A DNA stretch of 64,000 nt from Salinicoccus sp. RF5 (GCF_020786625.1 NZ_JAJGRC010000002.1:124001-188000), one strand, 5' to 3'; shown: positions 1 through 8,764, numbered from the stretch's first letter. Program-made: numbers and translations. Notes: generated by a model not told the origin, from the letters alone.

Positions 1-1
1 T

Positions 2-898
2 GATACGGCGACCGTCGACAACCATCTACCGTATAATGATGGGGAAGACGCATTCAGGCTGATCTTCGAACATGCGATCGACGCGGAGTCACTGGGTATC
101 GAAGGCGGACATGTGACATACAACCGCTATCAGAGGCTCCTTGAAAACTATACAGCCGATCAGATACACTCCGTAGAGGCTCAAATAAACCAGCTGCGCG
201 GAAAGAAGGATGACGACGACAGGGAGAAGCTCCAGGAAGCGGTGGACATTACAGAAAAGGCCCTGGCCGACCTGGTGAATGAACCGGTGTCCGGCAAGAC
301 GGAGAAGGAAATCGCAGAATTTTTGTTGGCACGGGTAAAGGCGCATGGTGCAGTGGATGTATCATTCGGACCACTCGTGCTGACGGGGGAGAATTCCGCA
401 CTGCCGCATGGCACATCCGGGGAGACTACCGTCGAACCAGGACACTTCCTGCTCATCGACTTCGGTGTGGTGACGAAGGACCGCTATGTATCGGACATGA
501 CACGCACGTTCATCATTGGCGAGCCGACCGAGGAGCAGACGGCCATCTACAACTCCGTACTGAGGGCAAACGAAGCCGGCATCCGCCAGGCTCAGGTCGG
601 TGCCCCGATGAATACGCTCGATGACGCGGCACGCGATGAAATAAAGGCCGACGGCTACGGGGAGTACTTCACACACCGCATCGGGCATGGCCTGGGTCTC
701 GGACTGCACGAAGCGCCATCACTTGATGCACAGAATACGGATAAGCTTGAAAAGGGGCATGTCATCACTGTGGAGCCAGGGGTCTACAAGGCTGGATTTG
801 GCGGCGTGCGTATAGAGGACATGCTGTATATCGATGACACACCGTACATCTTCACAAAATTTCCGAAAGACATCGGCAGCATTACACTTGAAGCATAG
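2..898 (+). CDS. M24-family aminopeptidase/prolidase (Xaa-Pro type), 5' partial
   Basis: The reading frame is open from the first bases of the window, so the N-terminal part lies upstream; an internal GTG at 113 is only a valine codon. The visible ~298 residues contain the pita-bread metallopeptidase motifs: a metal-binding Asp in LLIDFGVV (around 458), a second Asp in SDMTRTF (around 496), the HRIGHGLGLGLHE histidine motif (around 677-715), VEPGVY (around 770) and RIED (around 811). Enzymes of this family are cytosolic dimetal peptidases that remove residues before proline. The coiled, Gln/Glu/Lys-rich stretch just before the catalytic domain matches the usual linker. A strong hairpin terminator follows directly. 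Family is clear; exact substrate (dipeptide or longer peptide) is not. Confidence 0.9.
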   Translation, partial: DTATVDNHLPYNDGEDAFRLIFEHAIDAESLGIEGGHVTYNRYQRLLENYTADQIHSVEAQINQLRGKKDDDDREKLQEAVDITEKALADLVNEPVSGKTEKEIAEFLLARVKAHGAVDVSFGPLVLTGENSALPHGTSGETTVEPGHFLLIDFGVVTKDRYVSDMTRTFIIGEPTEEQTAIYNSVLRANEAGIRQAQVGAPMNTLDDAARDEIKADGYGEYFTHRIGHGLGLGLHEAPSLDAQNTDKLEKGHVITVEPGVYKAGFGGVRIEDMLYIDDTPYIFTKFPKDIGSITLEA

Positions 899-903
899 AG
901 AAG

Positions 904-932
904 ACCCGTTTGGCTCAGCCAAACGGGTTTTT
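904..932. terminator. Bidirectional intrinsic terminator between M24 peptidase and EamA gene
   Basis: A perfect 11-bp stem (ACCCGTTTGGC pairing with GCCAAACGGGT) around a 3-base loop is followed by a T run on the plus strand. It lies between two convergent genes, starts 6 bases after the peptidase stop and can serve both. Confidence 0.9.
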
Positions 933-1818
933 AAGTGTGCATATCCATCTGCCGCGGACGCTTCCTCGACTGGAGCGCCAGGATGGCGAGTCCCATCAGG
1001 AGCATGAGGAGGCCGACCCAGGACCAGAGCGCAAGCACTTCCCCGACAAACAGCACCCCGAGCAGGGAGGCGGTCAATGGCTCGGCGAGTGCGAGTGTGA
1101 CGGCGGAAGAGGACTTTACATATTTCAGGCCATAGGCGAACAGGAAATAGGCGAGCCCCGTGCCGAACAGGCCGATGTAGAGGGCCACGGAGATGCCGCT
1201 TGGGGTTATCATCCAAGACTGGTCATTGAGCATCAGGAATGGCGTGAGCATCAGTGCGCTGATCGTAAAGACGATGGCGGCAGTGGCGATTGGATGATGG
1301 TTCTGCACAAGCCTGGAGTTCATTATCGTATAGCTGGCGAAGGATATGCCCGCTCCAAGACCGGAAAGGATGCCGAGTGGATCGACGGTGATCGATCCCG
1401 TGTTGAACATCAGGATGGCACATCCTGTGATGGCAAGGGTGGTGGAAACCCACCATACACGACCGGGACGGACTTTGAAGAACAGCCATTCGATCAGCCC
1501 TGAGAACACGGGCGCGCTGCCGATTGAGGCGACCGTACCGACTGCGACACCGGTGAGTGTGACTGCATTGAAGAAGAAGGGCTGGAAGAGTGCCATGGCA
1601 AGTCCGGCGGTGAGCACGATTTTTACAGGCCATCCCCTGAAGGTCAGCTGCCCGAGCAGCCGGGCGATGATGAGGAGGACGAGGCTGCCGATGATCAGAC
1701 GCATGGCTCCGATCGATATGCTGTCGACGCCTTGCGGCAGGTATATCTTCGCTGTACCTACAGTCCCCCATAGTATTGCGGCGATGAGAATGATTACAGG
1801 GGCGAGACTGGCTTTCAT
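931..1818 (-). CDS. EamA/DMT-family transporter, 10 transmembrane helices
   Basis: The 295-residue protein is almost entirely hydrophobic and shows the two tandem five-helix EamA domains, roughly residues 5-137 and 148-287. The first begins with the typical ILWGTVG stretch and the second carries the family pattern of small residues and a FAYGLKYV..SAV..ALAEPL block. Members export metabolites or amino acids across the cytoplasmic membrane in the drug/metabolite transporter superfamily. The start ATG at 1818 has a good GGAGGGAG ribosome binding site. The last residues (SRKRPRQMDMHT) form a short basic cytoplasmic tail. Substrate cannot be deduced, and the gene stands alone. Confidence 0.88.
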   Translation of the reverse strand: MKASLAPVIILIAAILWGTVGTAKIYLPQGVDSISIGAMRLIIGSLVLLIIARLLGQLTFRGWPVKIVLTAGLAMALFQPFFFNAVTLTGVAVGTVASIGSAPVFSGLIEWLFFKVRPGRVWWVSTTLAITGCAILMFNTGSITVDPLGILSGLGAGISFASYTIMNSRLVQNHHPIATAAIVFTISALMLTPFLMLNDQSWMITPSGISVALYIGLFGTGLAYFLFAYGLKYVKSSSAVTLALAEPLTASLLGVLFVGEVLALWSWVGLLMLLMGLAILALQSRKRPRQMDMHT

Positions 1819-1855
1819 TATGCTCCCTCCGTTTCAGCAGTTGGTCGATGTGGTA

Positions 1856-1884
1856 TTGAGTGAACATGGAATGAATCATATTAT
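1856..1884 (+). promoter_or_regulatory. Likely sigma-A promoter for the ZIP transporter gene
   Basis: TTGAGT at 1856-1861 and TATTAT at 1879-1884 are separated by 17 bases, 68 bases upstream of the chosen start. No convincing metal-regulator operator was recognised. Confidence 0.5.
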
Positions 1885-1952
1885 AGATACTATACGCCAT
1901 AATGGAGTATGATTTCCATAAGAACATCCGGATAATTGAAAGGAAAAGAAAA

Positions 1953-2771
1953 ATGATAGATACATTTATGGGGTTCGACCCGTGGCTGCAGGCACTCTTA
2001 GCCACACTGTTCACATGGATTACGACAGGACTTGGTGCAGCCGTCGTGTTTTTCACAAAAGAAGTGAATGAAAAATTCCTCGATACGATGCTCGGCTTTG
2101 CCGGCGGTGTCATGATTGCAGCGAGCTTCTGGTCTTTGCTTGCTCCCGCAATTGAACACAGCCAGAACCACTTCATCGGTGAGTGGTTCCCTCCAGCCGT
2201 TGGGTTTCTGCTCGGCGGACTGTTCATATACGCATTCGACCAGCTGATCCCTCACGCGCATAGGAATGCGCCTGAAGACAGGATGGAGGGGTGGCGTGCC
2301 GAGAAGAAGAGGCGGAGCACACTGCTCGTCTCTTCCCTGACATTGCACAACATCCCGGAAGGCCTCGCCATCGGTATCGCATTCGGCGCCGTCTCCGCCA
2401 ATGGGGAAGGGGCCGCCATGGCAGCAGGAGCCGCTACTTTAGCGCTTGGTATCGGTATCCAGAATATCCCGGAAGGCATGGCTGTCGCCATGCCGCTCCG
2501 TGGTGAGGGGATGTCACGTACGAAAAGTTTCTTCCTGGGCTGGATGTCGGCTGTTGTCGAGCCGATCTCAGCGGTCATCGGGGTCCTCGCCATTTCATTC
2601 TTGGATCCGGTTCTGCCGTACGCGCTCGCACTTGGTGCAGGTGCGATGATCTTTGTCGTCGTCGAAGAAGTCATCCCAAGTACACAGGAAAACGGCCATT
2701 CCGACCTTGCCGCCATGAGTCTCATGCTCGGCTTCACCCTCATGATGATCCTCGATGTCGCACTCGGATAG
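1953..2771 (+). CDS. ZIP-family divalent metal transporter
   Basis: ZIP permeases move Zn2+ or other divalent cations into the cytoplasm. The protein carries the two signature metal-binding segments of the family: HNIPEG (about residue 132) in helix IV and QNIPEG (about residue 172) in helix V, with hydrophobic helices before and after. ATG 1953 is preferred because a GAAAGGA ribosome site lies 8-10 bases upstream and the product (272 residues) then begins like other ZIPs; an in-frame ATG at 1902 would add 17 charged residues without a clear ribosome site. The hydrophilic loop before helix IV (RNAPEDRMEGWRAEKKRR) is the usual variable cytoplasmic loop. Metal specificity is not deducible. Confidence 0.9.
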   Translation: MIDTFMGFDPWLQALLATLFTWITTGLGAAVVFFTKEVNEKFLDTMLGFAGGVMIAASFWSLLAPAIEHSQNHFIGEWFPPAVGFLLGGLFIYAFDQLIPHAHRNAPEDRMEGWRAEKKRRSTLLVSSLTLHNIPEGLAIGIAFGAVSANGEGAAMAAGAATLALGIGIQNIPEGMAVAMPLRGEGMSRTKSFFLGWMSAVVEPISAVIGVLAISFLDPVLPYALALGAGAMIFVVVEEVIPSTQENGHSDLAAMSLMLGFTLMMILDVALG

Positions 2772-2848
2772 AACGAAATGAACTTCATGTTTAACACCCC
2801 CTCCCCATATGGGTATAGATAACGGATTAGACAAGGAGGAATTACTAC

Positions 2849-3472
2849 ATGAAAGTACTTGTTATTGGTGCAAATGGCCAGGTCGGCCATCAACTTGTAG
2901 AAAAGCTGAAAGATAAGGGTCATCAGCCTGTTGCGATGGTCCGCAAGGAAGAACAGGTGGAACAGTTCAAGGAGAAGGGTATCGATACGGTGCTCGGTGA
3001 CCTGCAGAAAGACTTCTCCCATGCATTCGAAGACGTTGATTCCGTTGTATTCGCAGCAGGGTCCGGTGGCGACACAGGAGCCGATATGACCGTGCTGATC
3101 GACCAGGAAGGCGCGATAGAATCCGTGGACAATGCAAAAAAAGCCGGTGTCAAACACTTCGTCATGCTCAGTTCCATGGGTGCAGACGCACCTAAAGATG
3201 CTGATCAGATGCAGCATTACCTGTATGCCAAACACCGTGCAGATGAGCATCTCAAAGCTTCAGGACTTGATTTCACCATCCTTCGTCCAGGTATGCTGAC
3301 GAACGATTCGGGCACAGGCAAAGTCAGACTCTTTGAAGGCGGCACTGAAATCGCTGAGATTCCTAGGGAAGACGTAGCAAATGTACTGGCCCACATCGTA
3401 GACACAAACAAGCCGGAAGGTAAGACTTATTATCTCCACGAAGGCGACACACCAGTGGAAGACACATTATAG
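2849..3472 (+). CDS. SDR-type NAD(P)-binding oxidoreductase (atypical, YhfK-like)
   Basis: The 207-residue protein begins with a Rossmann dinucleotide motif, VIGANGQVGHQLVE, and continues with SSMGAD and YLYAKHRADEHLKASGLDFTILRPG, the pattern of atypical short-chain dehydrogenases that bind NAD(P) (NmrA/YhfK-like). These cytosolic proteins are mostly of unknown substrate. The ribosome site AAGGAGG lies just before ATG 2849. A close paralogue is encoded at 56080-56709. It stands as a single-gene unit closed by a strong terminator. Confidence 0.85.
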   Translation: MKVLVIGANGQVGHQLVEKLKDKGHQPVAMVRKEEQVEQFKEKGIDTVLGDLQKDFSHAFEDVDSVVFAAGSGGDTGADMTVLIDQEGAIESVDNAKKAGVKHFVMLSSMGADAPKDADQMQHYLYAKHRADEHLKASGLDFTILRPGMLTNDSGTGKVRLFEGGTEIAEIPREDVANVLAHIVDTNKPEGKTYYLHEGDTPVEDTL

Positions 3473-3487
3473 TAGAAAGCATCAGAA

Positions 3488-3524
3488 AAGCTGCGGAATC
3501 CTTGCTGGAGTCCGCAGCTTCTTT
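3488..3524 (+). terminator. Intrinsic terminator after the NAD(P)-binding protein gene
   Basis: A 10-bp perfect stem (AAGCTGCGGA with TCCGCAGCTT) extended by partial pairing is followed by CTTTTGCGTTTT. Confidence 0.85.
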
Positions 3525-3559
3525 TGCGTTTTATAAATTTAGCTAGGGTGTGTCTGTCT

Positions 3560-3592
3560 AATTCACCATCGCACGCGAAACGATGGCAAGTT
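3560..3592. repeat. Short hairpin repeat, copy 1 of 2
   Basis: This 33-base unit differs from the copy at 3601-3633 by three bases. Its core is a 6-bp stem CCATCG/CGATGG around the nine-base loop CACGCGAAA. It lies in a 180-base gap between convergent genes and contains no ORF. Confidence 0.75.
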
Positions 3593-3600
3593 GGAGGTCC

Positions 3601-3633
3601 AATTCACCGTCGCACGTGAAACGATGGCGAGTT
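3601..3633. repeat. Short hairpin repeat, copy 2 of 2
   Basis: Second copy of the 33-base hairpin unit, 41 bases downstream of the first. The stem is CCGTCG/CGATGG, in which one A-T pair has become a G-T wobble, so the fold is retained. Confidence 0.75.
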
Positions 3634-3652
3634 AAGCGACCCCTCTCCTCAA

Positions 3653-5119
3653 CTACACCGTTTCAGGAGTCAATGATTCCTTCGTTTTCTCTTCACCATA
3701 ATGCTTGTCCAAGAAGTCCTCCCGCTCCTCATCGGATATCTTTTCGATGCCGATGCCTGTGGCGGCAAGGAGGATGGAGATGAACGGCACGACCAGATTG
3801 AATATCGCGTAAGGCGCATATTCCCAGGCTGCGACACCGAGCACGCCATAGATGAAGACACCGCATGTATTCCACGGGATGAAGACGGAGGTCAGTGTGC
3901 CACCATCTTCAAGTGCACGTGAAAGGTTCTTCGAGTGCAGGTTCTTTTCGATATAGGTCCGCAAAAACATTCGTGAAGGGACGACGATGGATATATATTG
4001 CTCCGAACACGTTGCATTCGTTGCGAACGCAGCGACGATCGTCGAAGTGACGATGCCGAGTGTCCCTTTGGCTATTTTGATGACCTGTTTCATAATGGCC
4101 TGCAGCATGCCGCTGTACTCCAGGATGCCGGCGAAGGTCATGGCCACGATGGTCATCGATACCGTATACATCATTGATTCGAGGCCGCCGTTGTTGAATA
4201 GTTCATTGATCATATCGTTATTGGATTCGATGACATAGCCACCCTGCAATGTGGCGATCGCAGTCCCCAGGTCTCCGCCCTGTACAATGATATGGCAGAG
4301 GAAGCCTAGGACGATGCCGACGATCAGTGCAGGGATGGCCGCCATCTTGAAAGCGATGCATACGATGACTGCAAGCGGAACGAGCAGGAGCCACGGAGAA
4401 ATGATGAACTGTCCATCAAGCGACTGCATCATACCGGCAATCTCAGCATCATTGGCATTGCCCTGGCCTCCGAATTGGCGGCCGAGGAAGAAGAAGGCCG
4501 TCAGTGCGATGATGAGCCCCGGAATGGTCGTATAGAACATGTGCTTGATATGTACGAAAAGATCCGTATTCGTGAGGCCCGAAGCAAGGTTCGTCGTATC
4601 CGACATCGGGGACATCTTGTCGCCGAAATAGGAGCCGGATATGACTGCACCTGCTACCATCGCCGGCGGAATCCCCATGCTCATGCCGATGCCCATCCCT
4701 GCGACGCCGACCGTTGCCATCGTGGACCAGGAGCTGCCGATGGACAGTGCCACAATCGCACAGAGCACTGTGATCGTGACCAGGAACAGCGCCGGACTGA
4801 TCAGCGCCAGGCCGTAGTAGATCATTGTGGCGACGATGCCCCCGCCGATCCATGAACCGATGACGAGGCCGACGAGTATGATGATGACGATTGCCGGCAG
4901 TGCCAGGCGGATGCCCTTATACATCATATCCTCGATTTCTTTCCATTTATATCCGTAGAGCATGGCCACAATCGCTGCGGAAGCGGTACCAAAAATGAGC
5001 GGCAGATGTGGGTCCTGTTCCAGCCAGATGACCGCCGTTCCCATTGCTGTAATCATGAGCAGCAGCGGCAATAGTGCCATGAATATGTTGAAGTCTTTTT
5101 TTTCCCTTTGTTTTTCCAT
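3653..5119 (-). CDS. nhaC: NhaC-family Na+/H+ antiporter
   Basis: The product (488 residues) is an integral membrane protein with about 11 hydrophobic segments and the NhaC-family signature GDKMSPMSDTTNLA (about residue 193), followed by DLFVHIKHMFYTTIPG. Members exchange Na+ for H+ across the cytoplasmic membrane, though some, such as MleN of Bacillus, exchange organic acids. The open frame extends upstream to 5344, but ATG 5119 is chosen because GGGTGA precedes it and the sequence MEKQREKKDFNIFMALLPL is a typical NhaC start, whereas the extension is low-complexity and overlaps the divergent gene. A second NhaC protein is encoded at 36572-38008. It is a single-gene unit, so a plain role in sodium or pH homeostasis is the simplest reading. 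Confidence 0.9.
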   Translation of the reverse strand: MEKQREKKDFNIFMALLPLLLMITAMGTAVIWLEQDPHLPLIFGTASAAIVAMLYGYKWKEIEDMMYKGIRLALPAIVIIILVGLVIGSWIGGGIVATMIYYGLALISPALFLVTITVLCAIVALSIGSSWSTMATVGVAGMGIGMSMGIPPAMVAGAVISGSYFGDKMSPMSDTTNLASGLTNTDLFVHIKHMFYTTIPGLIIALTAFFFLGRQFGGQGNANDAEIAGMMQSLDGQFIISPWLLLVPLAVIVCIAFKMAAIPALIVGIVLGFLCHIIVQGGDLGTAIATLQGGYVIESNNDMINELFNNGGLESMMYTVSMTIVAMTFAGILEYSGMLQAIMKQVIKIAKGTLGIVTSTIVAAFATNATCSEQYISIVVPSRMFLRTYIEKNLHSKNLSRALEDGGTLTSVFIPWNTCGVFIYGVLGVAAWEYAPYAIFNLVVPFISILLAATGIGIEKISDEEREDFLDKHYGEEKTKESLTPETV

Positions 5120-5318
5120 ATTTATCACCCAAGCATGATTATATATCAAATGGGGCGGGATGATGAAATGATTATAAAAATATTTGGCATATTTTATGGA
5201 TAGTATTGTGATGGAGAGGATTAAAGGTGCACAGATGAAGCCGCAGAGGCTCCTCTTTGGTTTAGAAAATGTGCAAAAGGTGAATTTAAAGAGAGAGAAG
5301 TCAAAGGGAGGGACTTTC

Positions 5319-6479
5319 ATGAAAACATCGGCAGATGTCATCATCGATCTGATTGAAAGGTTTGATGTCCATGATCCAGGAGCAAGAAGGGCCCATGGGA
5401 ACGGCGGTCATCATGAAGCAGATGTATATCTGAATGAAGAAGGCAGGGAAATATTCGGAGATGTCACGAAAGCAACCGTCCGGCTCTCGAATGCAGCGAC
5501 TTCGGAAAAGATGCCGGATGAACTGGTGAACATCAAGGGATGTTCGGTCAGGTTTCATCATCGATTGAGGCCGGTTGATATCATCGGAGTCAATTTCCCC
5601 TACTTTCCATTGGGCACGGCAGCGGAAGTGACCAGTGTGATGTTGAACATCGGAGTATATTTGAATGATAAGTCGGCAGGTCGATTCTTCAGCATATTCT
5701 GGCCAGGCCGACTCTACCGCGATCTGGATACGATACTGAAGTGGCTTCCAAAGCGGACGGATATGGACTATAAATATTATACAGCGCAAAGTTATGGGGA
5801 AGATCCACTCAAATTCCGCCTGGACTATGACCCCCAGACGAGCAATATAGAACTTTATGCCGAGAAGGATGGACATGTGACGGAATACCAGCCGGAAGGT
5901 GAAATGCATCTCGGACACATTTCAGTGGATCAGGAACCGGCCGGTCAGGAAATAAAGTTCATGGACACGATGAATGCGCCATTCGGCCGTGATCCAAACG
6001 GAGAAATTCCTCTGCTCCGCCATTTCCTATACAGGCGGTCTTTTCTCGGACGCATGGAGGAAGCGGAACTTGATCAGGAGAAATTCGGAATGCTCGAGGA
6101 ACTCTGGAGAGAAGAAGAACTTTTCATACTGATGAAAAGTCCGGAACTCCATGATCAGGTGCAGAACCTGCTTGAATCAGGAACCCGTATGTCGGTCAGC
6201 GAATTCAGAAGGCTGCTTGATCAGGCATATGATATGGAATACGAGCCGGAAAATATGCAGGCTTATATGAAGATGGTATGGGAACGGTTCATGAATGAGA
6301 CGGATGAAGGGGAGCATACGCGTTATCAGGAGCTGCAGGAGACTCGCGATATTAATGAAATCCATACTTTCATAGCGGAACTGGCGCTGAAGTATGAAGT
6401 GGCGGAACTGCTCGATTCAATCGTCGTCAAAGTTCTCGGGAGAAGAGAAGTGCAGAGGGTACAGAAAGGAAGGATATAG
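5319..6479 (+). CDS. Catalase-related protein (catalase-like fold)
   Basis: The 386-residue product resembles the N-terminal heme domain of catalases. DPGARRAHGNGGHHEAD (about residues 25-41) lines up with the distal His segment RxxHAKGAGAxG of catalases, KATVRLSNAA with the VRFSTVxxE strand, and DIIGVNFPYFP (about residue 90) with the distal Asn region. I could not find the usual proximal tyrosine motif (RxFxYxDTQ), so heme ligation and true catalase activity are uncertain; small catalase-related peroxidases or peroxygenases are the closest alternatives. ATG 5319 has an AAAGGGAGGG ribosome site; the longer frame from 5184 lacks one. Its stop directly abuts the start of the next gene, an aldo/keto reductase, so the two are co-translated. 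Confidence 0.7.
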   Translation: MKTSADVIIDLIERFDVHDPGARRAHGNGGHHEADVYLNEEGREIFGDVTKATVRLSNAATSEKMPDELVNIKGCSVRFHHRLRPVDIIGVNFPYFPLGTAAEVTSVMLNIGVYLNDKSAGRFFSIFWPGRLYRDLDTILKWLPKRTDMDYKYYTAQSYGEDPLKFRLDYDPQTSNIELYAEKDGHVTEYQPEGEMHLGHISVDQEPAGQEIKFMDTMNAPFGRDPNGEIPLLRHFLYRRSFLGRMEEAELDQEKFGMLEELWREEELFILMKSPELHDQVQNLLESGTRMSVSEFRRLLDQAYDMEYEPENMQAYMKMVWERFMNETDEGEHTRYQELQETRDINEIHTFIAELALKYEVAELLDSIVVKVLGRREVQRVQKGRI

Positions 6480-7328
6480 ATGTTGAATAGAAAATATGAC
6501 CTTAATGATGGCAGTACATTGCCGGAGATTGGCCTGGGCACGGTGAATATACGAGGGGCCAAAGGTGTGAACAGTATTGTGACGGCCATTGAAGAGAACG
6601 GCTACCGCCTCATCGACACCTCCACGAACTACAACAATGAAGGGGCGGTGGGAGAAGCCATCCGACGTACAGATGTGCCGCGCGAACAGCTGATCATCAG
6701 TTCCAAGCTTCCGGGCTCGGCGCATGACTATGATAAGGCAATAATGATGATCCAGGAGTCGCTGTACCGTATCGGTATCGATTACTTCGATAAATACCTC
6801 GTCCATTGGCCTTTGCCGAAACAGGATAAATATGTCGAGGCATGGCAGGCACTGATCGACGCCCAGAAGTTCGGGCTGATCAAGACCATCGGAGTATCGA
6901 ACTTCCTCGCCGAACACCTCGAGCGCCTCATCGACGAAACCGGTGTCACACCAGCAACCAACCAGATTGAACGCCACCCATATTTCAACAATAAGGAACT
7001 GGTTGAAACGAACAAAAAGCATGGCATACTGACCGAGGCGTGGAGTCCATTCGGACGAAAGATCAATGATGTTCTTGAAAACCCGGTGATAAAGGAAATC
7101 GCCGATAAATATGCCAAGTCCCCGGCGCAGGTCATCATACGATGGAATGTTCAGAACGGGGTCCTGGTCATACCGAAATCCGATTCCAAAGCCCACCAGT
7201 GGGAGAACCTCGATGTGTACGGGTTCGAATTGACGGAGGAAGACCTCGAAGCGATAGATGCCCTGGACAAAGGAGAGCCGGGCAGGGTGGAGGACCAGCA
7301 TCCGAATGAATATGAAGAATATGTATAG
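6480..7328 (+). CDS. Aldo/keto reductase
   Basis: The 282-residue protein has the full AKR catalytic set: Asp46 and Tyr51 in RLIDTSTNYNNEG, Lys76 in ISSKLPG and His109 in YLVHWPLP, plus the C-terminal NADPH-binding segment VIPKSDSKAHQWEN. These cytosolic (beta/alpha)8 barrel enzymes reduce aldehydes and ketones with NADPH. The ATG follows the stop of the catalase-related gene with no gap (TAGATG), indicating one operon and perhaps a shared role in carbonyl or peroxide detoxification. Substrate is not predictable from sequence. Confidence 0.92.
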   Translation: MLNRKYDLNDGSTLPEIGLGTVNIRGAKGVNSIVTAIEENGYRLIDTSTNYNNEGAVGEAIRRTDVPREQLIISSKLPGSAHDYDKAIMMIQESLYRIGIDYFDKYLVHWPLPKQDKYVEAWQALIDAQKFGLIKTIGVSNFLAEHLERLIDETGVTPATNQIERHPYFNNKELVETNKKHGILTEAWSPFGRKINDVLENPVIKEIADKYAKSPAQVIIRWNVQNGVLVIPKSDSKAHQWENLDVYGFELTEEDLEAIDALDKGEPGRVEDQHPNEYEEYV

Positions 7329-7353
7329 GCCAGGTCATCATCCCATATAACAA

Positions 7354-7396
7354 AATAGAACGTCCCCAGATGTAGTGCATCCGGGGACGTTCTATT
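7354..7396. terminator. Bidirectional terminator between aldo/keto reductase and thioesterase genes
   Basis: Arms of 19 bases at 7354-7372 and 7378-7396 are complementary except for one mismatch (AATAGAACGTCCCC pairs with GGGGACGTTCTATT). The hairpin separates two convergent genes and reaches the stop codon of the minus-strand one. Confidence 0.85.
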
Positions 7397-7833
7397 CATT
7401 TCTCCACTTTTATCTCTTCGTATTTCCTGAACCATTCCGGGAAGATTTTCTTGAAGGGAACCGGTTTGAATTCGCCGTCCACTTTTTTGACGACGATGTG
7501 GGTGGTTGTCCCTTCCGTACATACTTCTCCAGCAGCGTTGACGACCTGGTAGCCATATGTCGTCCGTATTCCGGTATTCTCTTCGATCCATGTACGTACC
7601 GAAGCACGGTCCCCGTATTTCAATGCTTTCTTGTAGGTGACGTCGACATTATAGACGGGAGCGTAGTATCCTTCGCGCTCCATCGCGACATAGTCGTAGC
7701 CGATGTCCTCGATGAGCTGCATGCGTCCCACCTCAAACCATTTCAGGTAATTGCCGTGGTAGATGACACCCATCATATCCGTATCTGCATACATGATCTG
7801 TATTTCCTTCTCAGCAGTGTAGCCCGGCTCCAT
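7396..7833 (-). CDS. Acyl-CoA thioesterase, hotdog fold (YbgC/4HBT type)
   Basis: The 145-residue protein shows the 4-hydroxybenzoyl-CoA thioesterase-like signature MYADTDMMGVIYHGNYLKWFEVGR near residues 14-37, with Asp19, His26 and Tyr29 at the family's catalytic positions. Members hydrolyse acyl-CoA thioesters in the cytosol. It is encoded alone, convergent with the aldo/keto reductase operon and divergent from the IclR gene. Possible substrates include short or aromatic acyl-CoAs, but nothing in the sequence discriminates. Confidence 0.88.
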   Translation of the reverse strand: MEPGYTAEKEIQIMYADTDMMGVIYHGNYLKWFEVGRMQLIEDIGYDYVAMEREGYYAPVYNVDVTYKKALKYGDRASVRTWIEENTGIRTTYGYQVVNAAGEVCTEGTTTHIVVKKVDGEFKPVPFKKIFPEWFRKYEEIKVEK

Positions 7834-7923
7834 TTTTTCATTCCTTTCGTATTTTAATGTATTATATCATTTTAATAAAATGTTGAATTATATTAAAGTA
7901 GAAAAAGAAAAGGATAAGAAATG

Positions 7924-7962
7924 TGATATAATATTAGTACAAACTTACAATATACGTACAAA
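7924..7962 (+). promoter_or_regulatory. Extended -10 promoter and GTACAAA direct repeats before the IclR gene
   Basis: TGATATAAT at 7924-7932 is an extended -10 element. Two direct GTACAAA repeats follow at 7937-7943 and 7956-7962, 19 bases apart, between the promoter and the ribosome site, where an autoregulatory operator would lie. Binding by the IclR protein is inference. Confidence 0.45.
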
Positions 7963-7978
7963 GATCAGGGTGAAAATT

Positions 7979-8764
7979 ATGGTGAACGAAAAGATTGAAT
8001 ATAATGCGGATCATCTTCAAACTTTGGAAAAAGGACTTAAAGTAATAGAAGCCTTCAATGGGCAAGAGTATCTGACGATATCCAGTGCTGCAAAAAGTGT
8101 CGGGATTTCACGTCCTACCGCAAGGCGGGCACTGATAACACTGGTCAACCTGGGCTATGCCCAGATGCTGGACAACAGGTTTTATCTGACCCCTAAAGTG
8201 CTTTCCCTTGGGTATTCCTACATGACTGCACGTGACAGTTGGGAAATAACTACGACGCTTCTCAGGGACCTGTCGAAGCAGACGAATGAATCGAGTTCAA
8301 TCGCCAAGCTCGTGAACGAGGAAATTATCTATATCGGTCGTGTGCCGGCAAATAAAATCATGAAGATCTCCTTGAATATAGGGACTCATCTGCCGGCTTT
8401 CGCAACCTCGATGGGCAAGGTGCTGCTCGCGCATCTGGACGAAGAAGCGCTTGATGATTATTTCAGCAAAGCCGACCTCAAGCCATTGACGCCGTATACC
8501 GTCCATCAAGAAGACGAATTGAGGAAAGAATTTGAAATGATAAGGGAACGGGGGTGGGCCATCAGTGAAAACCAGCTGGAGATCGGTCTCATGTCGATTG
8601 CAGCACCAATCCGCAACATGCGTGGAGAAGTGATTGCAGCCATAAACTGTTCGACTAACTCCTCCATCACTAGCCGTGAGGAAATGGTGGAAGAATATCT
8701 CGAACCGCTTCTTAGAACGGCAGACCTTATCAGTAAAAATACGGAAATAGAATTGCCATTTTAA
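7979..8764 (+). CDS. IclR-family transcriptional regulator
   Basis: The product (261 residues) has an N-terminal winged helix-turn-helix (LTISSAAKSVGISRPTARRALITLVNLGY, about residues 33-61) and a C-terminal IclR effector domain ending in SIAAPIRNMRGEVIAAINCST. IclR proteins such as PcaR, PcaU and PobR commonly control beta-ketoadipate and aromatic-acid genes. ATG 7979 is preferred since AGGGTGA precedes it; the longer frame from 7880 covers the promoter region. The gene is convergent with the catechol/3-oxoadipate operon at 8800-16275 and shares a terminator with it, making it the obvious candidate regulator, with a cis,cis-muconate or 3-oxoadipate type effector. That link is inferred from position. 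Confidence 0.9.
   Translation: MVNEKIEYNADHLQTLEKGLKVIEAFNGQEYLTISSAAKSVGISRPTARRALITLVNLGYAQMLDNRFYLTPKVLSLGYSYMTARDSWEITTTLLRDLSKQTNESSSIAKLVNEEIIYIGRVPANKIMKISLNIGTHLPAFATSMGKVLLAHLDEEALDDYFSKADLKPLTPYTVHQEDELRKEFEMIRERGWAISENQLEIGLMSIAAPIRNMRGEVIAAINCSTNSSITSREEMVEEYLEPLLRTADLISKNTEIELPF

Noticed and set aside
2252-3250. 332-codon antisense frame over the ZIP and YhfK-like genes
   Set aside because: Spans two well supported plus-strand genes and their gap, with no recognisable domain.
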